Shown here: piece after piece, positions 16,800 to 30,224 of the stretch
How the letters are laid out: each line of letters starts with the position of its first letter
Position numbering within the stretch: the first letter of the stretch is position 1
DNA from: Sisyra terminalis
Lineage: Eukaryota > Arthropoda > Insecta > Neuroptera > Sisyridae
Length of the DNA stretch: 64,000 nt
Direction of reading: 5' to 3'
Assembly (NCBI GenBank): GCA_958496175.1
Contig: OY292280.1
Location: 16,430,001-16,494,000 of the forward strand
The notes under the pieces: model-generated
What the model was told of the DNA's origin: nothing
What the model saw: only the letters and a program-made list of their open reading frames with translations
The model's database searches: none
Translations under genes and position numbers: made by a program

Positions 16800-18367
16800 A
16801 ACTAAGTCGGCCTCAAGAGACTCCAATGTCCAACACTATAGGTTACCGACAATTCTTCATTGATTTCGAAGACACTACAACAGATCTTCGTTCAGTGAGA
16901 TCAAAAGTTGTCTAAAAGTATACAGTGGACTTCCCAGACGTTGAAAATATCGGAAAAACGAATGATACTTACATCGGAGAAACTTGACAACACCCTGGCT
17001 ATATGATTTAATATTGGCTCAAAAAATCGAACGGAAAAATCTTTTTCTACGGAAAACAATCAGCACAAAGTCACTGAGGTCAGATAAGGAGTTGCATAAG
17101 CTCAATTGATGAAAGAATATCAAGATTTTTTTTAAACTCTCTACCTTAATACATCATGGTTCGTCACAAATCTCCGTAAAGATCTCCGGATACTTAAATT
17201 GAGGTATACATAATAGACTCGACTAAATGACCATCTCAACCATTTGGCTATCTCTTTCATCAACAACTGTGAGAAAATACCAAGACCAAAGTGGATTTGG
17301 AAAAAGTATAACAACTGGTCGTTATAGCCGATGAGATTTGTTTGCTTTAAACGATATCTCGCTTTAAAATTATTATTGGCAATATTTTTACAGATTTATT
17401 CATTTAGAAAAATTATTTCGAAACCATGTCCGATTTCGAGAGGGTATTAGAGGGTACAGAGTGATCAGTAATAAATTGATCACAATTTAAAATAAGTTTT
17501 TTTAAATACATTCATATACAAAAGTTATAACTGATATCGGTATATTAAGTTTCATTTTCATTATTTAGCACTATTTCAAATATACTAATTAAGGTACATT
17601 ATTAATTAAAATATAATTATTTTTATTTAGTAGTTTTGAAACTGGTTGTTTGGTTTTCGTTTTAAAAATTCATTGAAATTGAAAAGTTTTCCAATTTAAA
17701 ATCAATTAGACAATATGAATACTTTAAAATAGTTTCGAAATTTTAATGAGTCTGCGTTCAATTATCGTAAAACATTGCCATTCGTGGACCACACAGAGTC
17801 CTAGTTCATGACTTTATTGGTTCATGTAAATCTGTAATTAAGTTTTTAAACTTTACCAAATGGGAAAGACACCAGGACTTTTCCAAATCAGTCCAGAGGT
17901 TGTCTAAAGAAGCTATTTATTTTCTACTTTGTTTAACATGAAATGATTGATAAATGAATCCCTGGAAAAAAGTGATGACTAGGTGGACATATCATGAAAG
18001 TTGTCAAATACACTGACGGTCTGGTACTGTTGGCAAAAACGAAAATTGAAGAGTAACTAGTTTAAACGTTTTGTAGAAATTTATGGAATGAATATAAATA
18101 CACGAAAGGATAAAATTATTAATTAACCAGAGAAACTATTTATATCAACGAGAAAAACATTTAACTAGAAAACGTTGTTTGATTCAAAATTTGGAAAACC
18201 TTATAACCAATGATGGAAAAATCTTTAGTGAAATTAAAGAGCGTCTTATAATGGCGAAAAATTGCATTCAACATAATGATAATAAATCATCCCCTTCTAA
18301 GAAGAACATATTTAAACATAATGATAATTTAAAAATGGTTATCAAGCTATTATCTTTTGAACTTTAG
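16800..18367 (+). pseudogene. Degraded non-LTR retrotransposon reverse transcriptase
   Basis: Broken in several frames. FIDFED near 16856 resembles RT motif A (FIDFEKAFD). A stretch near 17890-17960 resembles the RQG..LSPLLFN region. YTDGLVLLAKT at 18009-18041 is the catalytic YADD box with both key positions altered (A to T, second D to G). The frame at 18179-18364 (ITNDGKIFSEIKERLIMAKN) matches the post-catalytic segment common in insect non-LTR RTs. Motif order is correct over 1.5 kb. Frameshifts and lost aspartates make it inactive. Confidence 0.7.
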
Positions 18368-19404
18368 TTGATTTCTGTATAAGAACGTCAATAACTGTGT
18401 TTTTTTTTAAGTTTTTTTATTTGTTGGCTTTCCCAATTTTAGTCGATTATATAGCAGTTTATATTTGATTTCAAATTTGATTTTGATAATAGTATCATGA
18501 TTGTCAAATTTTTGCATTTGATAATTTCGATTAAAAATTAAGAGGACGAAAAAGAGTTAGCACATACAAAAATTTTGTACATAGTTTCAAACAAAATAAG
18601 CAGAAACATTTTCGGTAAATTTTGTTATAAAACTGACTTTTATCTTCTATGTACATATATATGGAATATTATAATTCATTATGCTGTATTTTTTTGATGG
18701 AATAATCGATGATAATTTTGACTCGGAAGAAGCTAAAGATGATTTGAAGACAATTTTCTTATTTGCAATGTATCATACAAACAAGTGATCGATCAAAACG
18801 ACAATTTGTTCATCGCCAAAAGCATTTCTATTGACTTTAGCTCATCTTTCTCGGATGCATTTCCCTTCTTAAACAGTAGGCATCACTTTACTTCAGTAAA
18901 ATCCTGTTTCTTCTCTAAACATATTTTCCTTTTTTGTTTTTGCTTTTTTATTAAAATTTCTGGCATTAGGACTTTTTGTTTATTGGTAGACTGATTATTG
19001 CACTTCTGGCAAGGGAATTAAAAAAATATTTAATAAAAAATTCCACATAGGAATCTATATGGGTTTTGTGGAATTGTGAACAAGAATTTGTAGAATTTTA
19101 TATATCAACTGGGAAAAGAATTAAATGGGTGAAATTAAGAGGCCAACAGATAAGATTATATCTAGCAAACATAAAATATAGATGAGCGGAAAAATTAGGT
19201 AGAACAAGCAGAAAAACGGGGTATCTTTTTGCTAAAGAAGTTATATCTAAAAAAAAATCCCTACACTATTTGATCGGATGTCCTGGAAACATAATGTTTT
19301 TCAGAAACTTGGAAAATGAACTCACGAAGAATTTGTTGAAAAAAAAAGAATACTCCTCCTCCCTCACTACATCTAAAAGATTCGACATATAAATTGTTAT
19401 CAAT

Positions 19405-19500
19405 CCATGAATACTTACTGGTTCATCACTTAGTAGTTACGGAGAGATCCAGTACTACATGCTGATGGTTGCTTGGCAACCGAAATACGTGTCTGAGGCA
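19405..19500 (+). mobile_element. SINE tail module with hammerhead-like core, joined to a SINE head
   Basis: The text CATCACTTAGTAGTTACGG, then GAGATCCAGTACTAC, then CTGATG (19462), GGTTGC-TTG-GCAACC and GAAA (19482-19485), then TACGTGTC. The same module lies at 34.73-34.83, 53.94-54.04 and 54.18-54.29 kb. Stem II is perfect, but the GA after CTGAT is partly lost, so this copy is probably inactive. It directly abuts a tRNA-like head at 19507. Confidence 0.65.
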
Positions 19501-19506
19501 GAACAT

Positions 19507-19655
19507 TGGTGGCCGAGTTGTTAAGGTGGCAAATTTAAAACTAGAAGATACTCTCGTATTGAGTGAATTTTCAATATTTCTCGATACAGTTTTTACTAAC
19601 GCAAGAATCACTAAAAACCCTGGCAGTTATAAAGCAACGGTAGATAGTAACAAAA
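19507..19655 (+). mobile_element. tRNA-derived SINE copy, B box damaged
   Basis: TGGCCGAGTTG (A box, from 19510), then the shared body (GAGTGAATTTTCAATATTTC, CGATACAG, CACTAAAAACCC) and the end TAAAGCAACGGTAGATAG. The B box region is reduced to GATACTCTCGTATTG, so internal pol III transcription would be crippled. Confidence 0.75.
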
Positions 19656-20477
19656 AATAACAATTTTGATAAAATTACTTAAAGGGCTGGTATTTCCACT
19701 GATGGATAGATAAACCATATGTTTATGGTAACTATTTAATAGAATAATAAGAATTTATCTGTTTAATAAGTTCTATATATTCTTAGGTGTCTCTTATCTA
19801 TCTTAAGAATAGCATTTTATTGGGAACAAAATTTTCCGTATCAAGATGTAAAAGTACCAGCCTAAATGAAATTTGGCTTAATATATTTTTTGTAATAATA
19901 TATTTAAAAATTAACAAAACTGTAATATAATATTATTTCGATTATTTTAATAAATGAAATATAATGGATGTTAAATATTTGTTTCTATTCATATAATAAG
20001 GGTTTAATGGTAAAAGTGACTAAAATATGTTTAAGTAATGTAAATTTGAATTTTTGATTAAGAAAAAAGAGCATAAAGGTATAATTTTCCTCTTGAGACT
20101 CGTAAGGGAATGACGGATGTCGTTTGTTAAGGTTTTTGTTTCAAAATCCATGGCTTAAAGTTGATTAATAAGGAATTGAGTTTTATCTGGAATGGGAGAT
20201 ACGAGGAGAATACGTCGAGAAACAAGGTAGAAATAGACTTGACGTAAATGATGATGCTTATGATTGTTAGTGAAGAAGAATTGAAAATGCAAATCATGAA
20301 ATGTGGATGGAATTGAAAGGGAGAGCGCAAAAGGGGGCTCCATCCATGTTTGCGCCACCCGTTTACGCATATCTTGGAATTAATTAATCCTTTAATTATC
20401 AGAATCTGTGTAATATGAATGTTCTTTGAGTACGACGGGTGCGTATGATAAGCGAATATTTCATGCAGACAATCTGA

Positions 20478-20521
20478 CACTCTAACACTTTAACACTCTA
20501 ACACTTTAACACTCCAACACG
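20478..20521. repeat. Short tandem repeat CTCTAACACTTTAACA
   Basis: Alternating ACACTCTAAC and ACACTTTAAC units are repeated about four times. I see no function. Confidence 0.8.
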
Positions 20522-21444
20522 CATCGTTACAACATCCATGCTATCCATGTTAATATTGAATTGAATTTAAAAGAACAACCAACAAGAATACATTAAAAGA
20601 ACACATCAAGTTTTTTATCGTACGTTACGATAAAAAACACTTAACAAACGAGAGCTAGACTAAAAAGACTTCGACCGTCACGACCCCTTTGTCTAAATAG
20701 ACAGTGTCCATTATTAAATCTTAATGGGACTGGCCGGGTATTTGGATGCTCTTTTTGGACATTACTCTTAACAATTATTATTTTTTCAAGTCATATTGTC
20801 ACATCTTCTCAAATCTCCATTATTTGATTTTTTGTTTCTGAAGCGGTCTTATAATCAAATTAAATTTTACCAACAGATTTTGTTTTTTTTTTTACGATTT
20901 ACTTCTTACAGTAGGTATACTATTTACTAACAGGATGTTAGTAAACTCATAAAGTTTTTCTGTCGTTAAAATTATCCACATTTCATTGTCAATGTGATCA
21001 AAAGTGATCAATCGCAATCAATTGAAAAAAAACTTAGTACTAAATAAAAATATATTTCTTTCAATAAGAAAAAAAAAATAACTTTGTTAACTCAAAAAAC
21101 TTTTATAAGTAAAATAATTAGTAATTATTCCACTATGGGACAAGTTTTTGGAGTAAAATTTGAAAAGAATTAATTAAGTACCAAGGTAGAAATAAAAATA
21201 TTTATGAATTAAAATTATGACCACAGAGGAATAACATTTTAAGTTATTTTTATTGGTAAAAATTAAACTTTTTGTTACAATTAGCTTTATCATAGATTAC
21301 AATTTTAATAAAATTAACAAAAATACTTAATGGTTGATTAAAATTGTGAACATTATTTATAAATACTATCAAACAAGTCTTCCTTTATCAATAATAACAT
21401 GAAAATAGAATAAGAATTAGCTTCAATAATATGCTATAACAGCC

Positions 21445-21597
21445 TACTGGTGGTCGAGTGGTCAAGGTGGTCGCTCTTAAACTAGTAGATGCTGGATTCG
21501 AACTTTGTATCGAGCCAATTTTCAATAATCTTGATTTACAAATTTTAACTCTAGAGTAGATAAACACTTAGTTGTTATAAAGCGACAGTAAATACGT
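21445..21597 (+). mobile_element. tRNA-derived SINE copy
   Basis: A box TGGTCGAGTGG at 21451-21461, B box GGATTCGAAC at 21494-21503, shared body (CTTGATTTACA, AACTCTAGAGTAG) and end TATAAAGCGACAGTAAATAC. Both promoter boxes are well kept. No hammerhead tail follows. Confidence 0.87.
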
Positions 21598-24296
21598 TTT
21601 TCTTCTAAAATTCATTTTAAATTCATTTGAAAATATCATATTATTATGCTAATCCTCAAACTATAGGAATATTGCTTTTAATAGTATTTTTCTCACAAAC
21701 TGCTCATACAATATACCCACATTGCATGTAGTTCAGACTATACAAAAGTTCAGACTGAAACTGAAAATGTATGAGAAAATAATTAAATAATTTCCTAGTT
21801 CCTGGAAGTAATCGATGAAAATTATTCGAGGATACAAATCTACTTTATTCTTTGTTGATTTTTTGCTATGCACCAATTATATTCTACCGTTAAATAAATA
21901 GCATAAGTATATATTAATAATGCAATGCTAACTAAATTTATATAAAAATAGACAAACGTATGTATGTAATTCGGCAAAGACAGAGAAAGAAAAAGGCAAA
22001 GAAAATAAAGGATGTATTTGAACACTTACGTGTGAGTAAAAATCAATTTTAACAATCACTGTCCTAAATGAACTCTTGAAATCTGTTTTAGACGATCAAG
22101 GGCGTTCACCATGAGTCAAATTTATTACAATCGCCTAATATCAATTCCAGACTATAAATTGAAAGTATAAAACCTATAGATCATCAAAGTCCTTTGAAGA
22201 CTAAGGGTGTCCTAGTGGAATACAACACTTCTTCTTCTGTTCAATTCTGATCTCTCTTGATCAATTGATGTTTTAAATTGGGCAAAATTTGAGTAGAAGA
22301 GGTTACTAATATATTTTTGATTATTAGATAGCAACTCTATACCGATCCAGTCCATCTCTCTGTTTTGTCCTTTCACCCCTATGGGTTTGAAAATATCATC
22401 TTCCATGTATCCCTGTTCTATGTTAGATGTTTGCCTTTCTCCATTACTGCTAGCTATGTATCTATATGACTGAAGTACCGCAAGTATGCCTTGTTTCTTT
22501 TACTTATTCTAGTTAGTGTTGGCAAGATGTATATATTAATTCTTTTTTTCAAAAACAGTTTTCCTGGATTAGTTTACGGTTAATATGACTAACTTATTAG
22601 TACTAATGCTAATTTATTTCCTTTTCGTAAGAAAAGTAAATATCAATGAAGATGATAAAACCGTTAATTGAAGCTGTTAACTGTAAACCAGATGCTACAG
22701 GAAGTAAGATGGAAAATGAGGAAGGTGTGGAGAAGAAATCTGTTCGTCAGTATACTGAAAACAGTATACTCATGCTAATCGGAATTCGTTAAAATTTATT
22801 TTTAGTCCCCTGGTAGTAGAATATAAAGTGAGGGGCAACTTTCAGAAGCAAATAAAGTAAATCAGGAATACAGCAATTGTTCGCTTTCAAAAAATGCTGA
22901 AAAAATTAAAACAAATATATTTTTGACAAATTTATTTGTTTTTTTCTTTGATGATTTGATATTCGATATTTAGTTGATTTGTGAATTTATCAAAAACTGT
23001 AGCCGAATATTCATGAAGTTAACGTAGAGGAAAGGGACGGAAAATATACTTTGGTGAGGTTATTAAGTACTATTTATTAATTTCAAATGATTTCGAGAAG
23101 AAATTTGTTAAACAGTCACGTGAAATTGGCTGTAGGTACATATTTCGATAATTATAACGAAAAAGATGTTAAAAATGTTGTATTATAAAAACATATGGTT
23201 TTTATGATGAGCCCTCGAGTTATTTTATTTCATATAATTTTTTTAGAACAGGGGAAAAAGCAGAACGTAATATATGATATGAAATTTTTCCGTGGAAACA
23301 TGGGAAAAATAAAAGAACGGTTGTTAAGATTAGGCTTGTTATAATTAACATTTTCCTCTTCGATGTTTTCTTTTTGCGTTCGGCTCTGTACTTGGTAGAA
23401 AAATAATTCCAGGCAAATATTTGCCCCGAAGGGATGTGCATGAAAATACGGGAAAACTTGGCAAATGATTGATGGTGTGAGAATGATGAAAAATGACAAA
23501 TTCAACTCGAACGTCTGAATTTACTTTGGTCAAACTGTATGTGGGAGTATGGATTGGGAGTCTGGACTATGGATAAGGATTTAGCGGCGATTTGGGACGC
23601 ATAACTCGCACAACTCCCCGTCCAAAACATCCACAACCAACCCTTTTGCCTACGGGTCCCTTTTGCCTCTTTTTTCAACTCTCTATAATACAAATATACA
23701 CTCACACTGTTTCAATTCTATGCTTATTATAAATGGAAACATGTCATAGTATTTCATTCATTTACTAATTGTTTCATGACCTGTTTCCCTTAATATCCCT
23801 TTTTGTCCCTTTTGGATTCAATCATTTGATATATTACCTCATATTTGATCTCGGCTTAAACTAAGACAGAATTAATATTTGTATTTTCCAGATTCTTTCC
23901 TCATACATTAGACCTTTATTCAAATTAAATTTGATTGAAAATTAAAAATTTAGAATTCTAACATTATTTGATCAAGTAATTCCATGCAAGTTCACAGAAA
24001 ATTTAACTTAACTGTAATGTGCAAAATTTAATTACATCGTAAATATGCATTTATAATTCAATAATAACTTATAAAATCGAAAAAAAAAACGCTCTTTTCT
24101 TATTTACAAACCTTTAATTTATGGTCTCTATACTTTTTTAATATACTCCTAGTCTCTTTTGTCAAATTCGTTAAAAATGCTGCAACAAAAATTGATTTTT
24201 CTACTCGCCAACTATAATTTTACTTGATTTAATCCATTAATTACCCGAAACTATTACCAGTGATTAACAGTGTTGAGTATATGTCTTATTTCCAAT

Positions 24297-24615
24297 GATC
24301 TGTATACATGAATAAACCATGCATATGACGTAAAAAAAAAAAAAAAAGAGAATTCTAGTGGTAACTAAAAACAATAGTTGGCAAGTGAGTGCCGATAAGC
24401 GCCAGATTACACAGATAAGCGTTTGGATTTTACTATCAGCTACCCACATTTACATTTCTAACCTCTTTCAACATGTTCAACACAGGTATCATAGGCGCAG
24501 TTATATTTTGTTTTGTTCAGTTCAGAGATGTGCCAACAGATGGCGCTGGTCATCTGGTTACTTCTAGTGAGGCTTCTTGTTTACTATAGAGTGCGCTACT
24601 CATTATATACAGATC
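24297..24615. mobile_element. MITE with GATCTGTATA inverted ends
   Basis: GATCTGTATACATGAATAAA at the left end is mirrored by TATATACAGATC at the right. The inner part (TTTTGTTTTGTTCAGTTC, then GATGGCGCTGGT) is shared with the copies at 37.7, 47.3 and 51.2 kb. There is no coding capacity. Superfamily unknown. Confidence 0.65.
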
Positions 24616-25959
24616 GCCTACAAATTATAGACAGCAGCTAATGAAATCAATGTAATTAATTTGACCAACTTAATTCCGCAACTTCGTTTGCGTGGTTTAC
24701 TAAATTGATATATTATGAGTACTCTTGCAATTTTGCCTACAAAAACAAAAATATTAATTTTAATAAGAAAAAACAAATGTTATACATTTTTTTGAATGGT
24801 TAAAACACATCTAATAAAATCCCACGCGATTGTGCATGATCGATTTTTATTCCTTTAACAGTTATATGTCGAAAAGTGGCGTCATCTCTTATTTTTCTTT
24901 GGTAAAAAAATATTTTATTGAAATTAAATTATATCAAAATCATTTCAATACTATAAGTTTTAGAGAAAAAAAACAAGCAAGGATGTTTTAAAATGAAAAT
25001 TTATCTGGGCATATCTGAGAATGAAAAAGTTTAAACGGATGATAGAATTTTATTTCTTAAAAATAATATACATTCATTTCTGTAATTACTGTATTTGCCA
25101 ATTATTTTACTCATTGGTTTGATCTTTTTAATTGAATAAAATAGAAAACTTACAAGTTTACTATGAAATTTGTGAAAATTCTGAAAAACTGCGGTTTAAA
25201 CGGCAATTTCAAGAGAATTTTTTATTTACAACGAAATATTCATATTGAAAAGTCTTTCAAAATAATTGACAAACAATTTAAAACTAATTTAGATGTCCAA
25301 TGTTCACAATAGAATCTCCAAGTTCCTTTAATTACATCATAAGATTAGTTACGTTTATTTATTTATTTTAGTGCAAATTTTAGCGGATTTCATACTTAAA
25401 CGGTAGCATATGTATATTAAAAACAAAGTGGTTAGGAATGAAGTAGATTGGTTTCTTAGAATAGGGTGGCAATTTTTTTTTTTTTTTTTTTGGTATGTGT
25501 GCCAAAAAGTATAATAATTTTTAATAAAATTGATGCCGCGTCAATCTATTTGTAAAATTAAAAAAAGTATACATAGAGATAAGAAAACAAATTGGAAATT
25601 TAATTTTGAGGATTTAAGTAAACTTCACAAATTTGTTGACTAATGTAAATGCTCAATACCACCTCAGACACGTGTACTACAGATTTGCCACCTCTGTTTT
25701 TAGAAAAATTCAAGTCAATTTTAATATATTTCCGTTAACAATATTTTTCGAAATCCTTGGAAAATTTACAGTTTCTGGAATATAAACAATCATTGAAGTT
25801 TCAAACTGTGAACATTTTTTACGAGTTCGATTGCAGTAACAAAATTACTCCAAAAGAAAACTATATAGTTTATGTTAATGAATAAATTATCTTAAATTAT
25901 CGATTCAATTATAATATTTACGTATTTTTGTTTTCAAAGAATTACCGGAAGAGTTATCG

Positions 25960-26350
25960 CAATACCAATACCAAGTAAATTGGTTTGGTTATTCTGATGA
26001 AGTTTATAATTTCATAAATACAACAATTATAATTCTATGGTTATTTAAATATTAATCACTATAGTACACTCGTCTCTCGATTTATGCGTCGTATTCGTTC
26101 CACGAGGGCTTGGTATATGTGAATTGAAATCATGGAAATCAAAACCAAAAAAAAATAAATTATTAATAGTTGTAGTATTTCATGTAGCTACATATGAATA
26201 AATTTGTTTCACATAAGCTAAACACAATACTTAGATAAAAAAGCTCAACGTAAATCGAGGTACACGTGTATGAAAATAAAATATTACATCCATTAATAAA
26301 TAAGTAACATTGAATGTAATTTCCCTGGTTTTCTGCTTTTTATTCAACCT
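25960..26350. repeat. Duplicated intronic segment, copy 1 (interrupted)
   Basis: Text such as AAATTGGTTTGGTTATTCTG, ATACAACAATTATAATTCTA, TAATCACTATAG and TGTAATTTCCCTGG recurs at 26885-27090 in the same order with substitutions. Copy 1 is split by a MITE at 26067-26268. Confidence 0.8.
26067..26268. mobile_element. 202-bp MITE in a TA site (Tc1/mariner-like)
   Basis: The left end CACTCGTCTCTCGATTTA and the inverted right end CACGTGTACCTCGATTTA form imperfect inverted repeats of about 18 bp. TA flanks both sides (26065-26066, 26269-26270). The insertion breaks a segment that is uninterrupted in its duplicate near 26.98 kb, which supports the boundaries independently. Confidence 0.8.
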
Positions 26351-26884
26351 TTCATATAGTTCTACTTTGACACATAGTTATTTTTGATCATTTTATTATT
26401 AAAATTGTTGAAAAGTTAAACAGTTATCATTATTTTACTTTTAATAATATATAATTATGTTTGAATTTTTTCAAAATTTTAAAAAATCTATTTTTTTGTT
26501 TTTTATTATTTTTTTCCACTTATGAAATATATAAAAAATATAAATTGATATGTATGATGGTATAAAAATTCACTTCCAATTGGTTCTAAATATAAATTAA
26601 CACTCAATACAATATATTATATCATACAAAATATTTAATCTAATAAGCATTACCATTTAAAGTTGAAAATTTAAGATCAATTTTTCCACTAAAAGTATTC
26701 CTCCAAATTCTTCAGGAAAATATGTAGTTGTTTCACTATTTATTTACACCTTTTGAAATTATTCCTTGTGATTCAATACTGTGATAATTTTTCAAGATAG
26801 GTATTCATAGTGTAAAAATATCGTTCCGAAAAGAAATTATTTTCATGTTACCATTGTTGTTATTTACAACGGTGGAGGAATAAT

Positions 26885-27090
26885 CTAAGTAAATTGATTT
26901 GGTTATTTTGGTGGGGCATATAATTTTATCAATACAACAATTATATTTTTATGGCTATTTTAATATTAATCACTATAGTGTAAAAATAAATAGTCAAAGA
27001 GATAGACACAGATCTTAAATGTAATTTCCCTGGTTCCCTATTTTTATTCAACCTATCATATAGTTCTACTTTGACTCATTTACTTTTTAA
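26885..27090. repeat. Duplicated intronic segment, copy 2 (uninterrupted)
   Basis: Partner of 25960-26350. It keeps AAATTGATTTGGTTATTTTG, ATACAACAATTATATTTTTA, TAATCACTATAG and TGTAATTTCCCTGGTTCCC without the MITE. Confidence 0.8.
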
Positions 27091-29129
27091 TTATTATAAA
27101 TTGTTTTAAATTTGTATTTTACTTAAAATACATATGTTATTTATTTATTTTTTAGTTAATATATAAGTTTAACTGATTTTTTTATATTTTACATATGACA
27201 CATTTTTTTTTGTTGATATTTTAAATATTTTTATAGATTTTTTTTTATTATTTTTTTTTTAATTTATGACAATATTTAACAATACAAATCTACTACCAAA
27301 TGGTTCTAGATATATATGATCAATACATGAAGATATAAACACCAAATCTAATCAATATTACTACGTAAAGCTCCAAATTGAAAAGTAGTATTTGAGTTAT
27401 TTGAAACTCTTTTCCCTTACATCCTGAATCCAACATCTGTCAATAGGCAGGACGTTAACAATTTCATAAGAACATTTAAATTTAAAACGAATTTATTGCT
27501 GACAATCGATGTAAATTCAATACAAATTTTTGTAAACCACAAAGTTAATAGGTTTATATTCATTTCTGTCTTCATTACTGTCTGCAAATAGTGTCACCTC
27601 TTTATATATTTTTTATCTTGTCGAAATACAGATCAGTTCCTGTGAAAATTAGCAATATTCTCCAACCTTACTTTTTCTCCTTTTTTTTTTATTAAAACAT
27701 TTCTGTTTTCGCCATAATTTACTCCATGTTGAATTTGAAACGGATTGAAAGAAGTCAGAAATTTTGCAAAGAAATATCAAAATATGGAGTTATTCTTAGC
27801 ATTTTTCTACCAAATTTAAATTGCATAGAAACTCCCGAAAATTTGGAAAAACTATTCATTTAAATGACTTCATGTTGTTAAAGCTTGGGAAAAGCTTTAG
27901 TTGTTTTTTTTTTGTTTGTTTAAGACGCAATATGTTCAGAAAATGTAATCATGTCGACTGGATTTGAAATTTAATTTCGCGCCTCAATTGTACTTTGATT
28001 TGTTTTTTTGCACCGTATGATGTCTAAAAATACTTTATATTAATATTATATATTTGTATGAAATATAAATATGATACGTAGAATATAAATGATGAATAAA
28101 ATTGTATTTCAAAACAATAATTCATTGTATAAAACTGATTTTTTCAAATTCATTTTCGCTTTCTCATATAAGTTTAAAATCAAGCATACCATTAATAAAA
28201 CTTTGGTTCAAGTTCTATCTGGGAAAGTTGTTCTAACTGGCGAATAAATTGGGTCTTAGTAAAAATTTAGACACTAAAGAGAAAATCACACTATTTTTGA
28301 ATTGGATTAACAAAAAAAAAGCGAATTAAATTAAAAACAAAAGAGAAAATGCAATATTTTGGATTATCGCTAATTTTTGGAGGAAATGATAAATGAAGTA
28401 TTTCCAATACGCAAGAAAAAAAATCAATTGAAACGATGCAACTTTAGAGTCGACACTATTTTCAGTCACCCGTGGATCAAAATATATTTTAATTTTTTTA
28501 TAATTCATTACATTTTTCACTGTCACGGTTAAATATTGTTTAACATTTTCATTAATTTTACCTTATTGGTTGATTTCTTTATTTGGCTCTAGTATTTCGA
28601 CAAACAGCTCCAACAAATATAGAATATCTTAATTTTTTAAGATTTTTTTTTAACTTTTATGCACTAAAACACGATTTTTTATGTGATATAATTTAATGTA
28701 GTTTGCTGAAAATATTTACCAACATATTTTATGAATTCCATAGAACTAGTAGATTTGTATTGATGGAAATGAAATACAATTTTAAAAACCATCGATCATC
28801 TCGAAAATGGGATTAATACCTAAAGTTTTTGTTAACGTATATAAATGCTTTAGGTTTAAAACTATTTTCTTCATTATACACCTAGTTCTCTTTTTATGGA
28901 TTTTTGAGAGTTTTAGCACGGCGAAATTTTTTTTTTTTAATATACTTATGTAATGCTATAAGTAACTACCTATAGCATGAACAGGTAGAGGAAAATGTTC
29001 TCGTTTAGTTAGTTGAATAAACTGAACATTGTTTGTGAAAAACAAAAAATGGAGATGAATATAGGGAACCTTGTTTTTTTAACGATTTGAAAGTAAAATG
29101 GCTTAAGATGTTTTCAAAAGTGATTGAAT

Positions 29130-30224
29130 TTATAATTTGCTACTTTGATCGTCTGGTTCACTTAAATTTTTCGTGGAATCGGATGAAAGATTTGACTCTA
29201 ATTGTACCATATTCATGGCATTTTCAAGAGTAGGATTACTGGTAGATGTAGCAGTTGGGTTGTTTGACTTGAGCACAATTGTTAAATTTTGATCAAAAAT
29301 AAATGTGTAATTTCCAGAGCGAATTACATCCCTACCAATTAAACAGGCGCATCGCATTGTTTCGATCGGAACCATAAGAAATAAAATTGGCATCTGAATG
29401 CCTTGAATTGTGACAGTTTTTTGAAATGTTCCCAAAATGGGTAAAAAAGATTCATTCATACCGCAATAACCGATTCTATTTTTGTATTTGCCCCATAGGT
29501 GCCTTGGTATGATATCTTCACTCATTAGGGAGGCTGGCGATCCTCCATCGATGATTGTTTCTATTGTCGTTTCGTCAGGATCCTCGTCATTGATTCTCAT
29601 TGTTAGCTTTTCAATATATGCTGGCGGAATGAAGATGTCATCGTCCGAATCGGATGATGACGTCTGGCTATGCTTGCTTTGTCGTCGGTATGTTGACCTG
29701 TGCTTAACGCGACATCAGCTTGGCGCTCTTTTGGAATAACAACAAAAAGATGAAGATTGATCAGCTTTTTGACAGCTCGAACACCTGCTTTCGATTTTAT
29801 CGGGTTCATTTTTGGCATAATACTTGTCAAATGATTTTTTGTATTCTTCAATAGGTGTCAGTTTCTTTTTATTTTTTGAATAGATCTCCAGCTTTGCTTT
29901 TAGTTGTTCACATGTTTTGGCCTCGTATAAAATCCTTTTCTTTTTATGATCCACTTCGATTATTCCATCAGCGATGTAGCGGACTACTGCTTCTTCATCT
30001 ATAATCCCTTCAACTGCAATTCCCATCATGATTTCCAAATAGTCCAGTAAGGTTTCGTTGCTTCTTATTATTCGTCGCTTGAGAATGCTATGTATTTCAG
30101 CACTTGAAATTTTGCTTGTATATTTGTCAGAAAGTCGTGGTTTTAAATTAATCCATAACGGTAATTTCCTTTCAGCCATAGTAAACAATTTCAATAATCG
30201 TGTCAGCAATTTTTTTTCAGACAA
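29130..30224 (-). pseudogene. Ty3/gypsy-like gag-protease fragment
   Basis: One minus-strand frame is open from 30224 to 29130 except for a single TGA at about 29715. The 5' part resembles retrotransposon gag: the WINLKPRLSDKY region, ISSAEIHSILKRR, then ETLLDYLEIMM and VVRYIADGI. A zinc-knuckle-like CSSCQKADQSSSFC follows, in which the usual His is Gln. After the TGA come an acidic Ser/Asp run, then IIDGGSPASL (the aspartic protease D-T/S-G site, here DGGS) and CLIGRDVI (the second protease motif). A stop precedes the start, so the gag N-terminus is gone. No reverse transcriptase or integrase follows, and I see no LTRs. It is probably a dead fragment. Confidence 0.75.

Noticed and set aside
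20127..20480. 117-codon minus-strand frame
   Set aside because: No recognisable motif, with an overlapping frame of similar length in another phase. Treated as chance.
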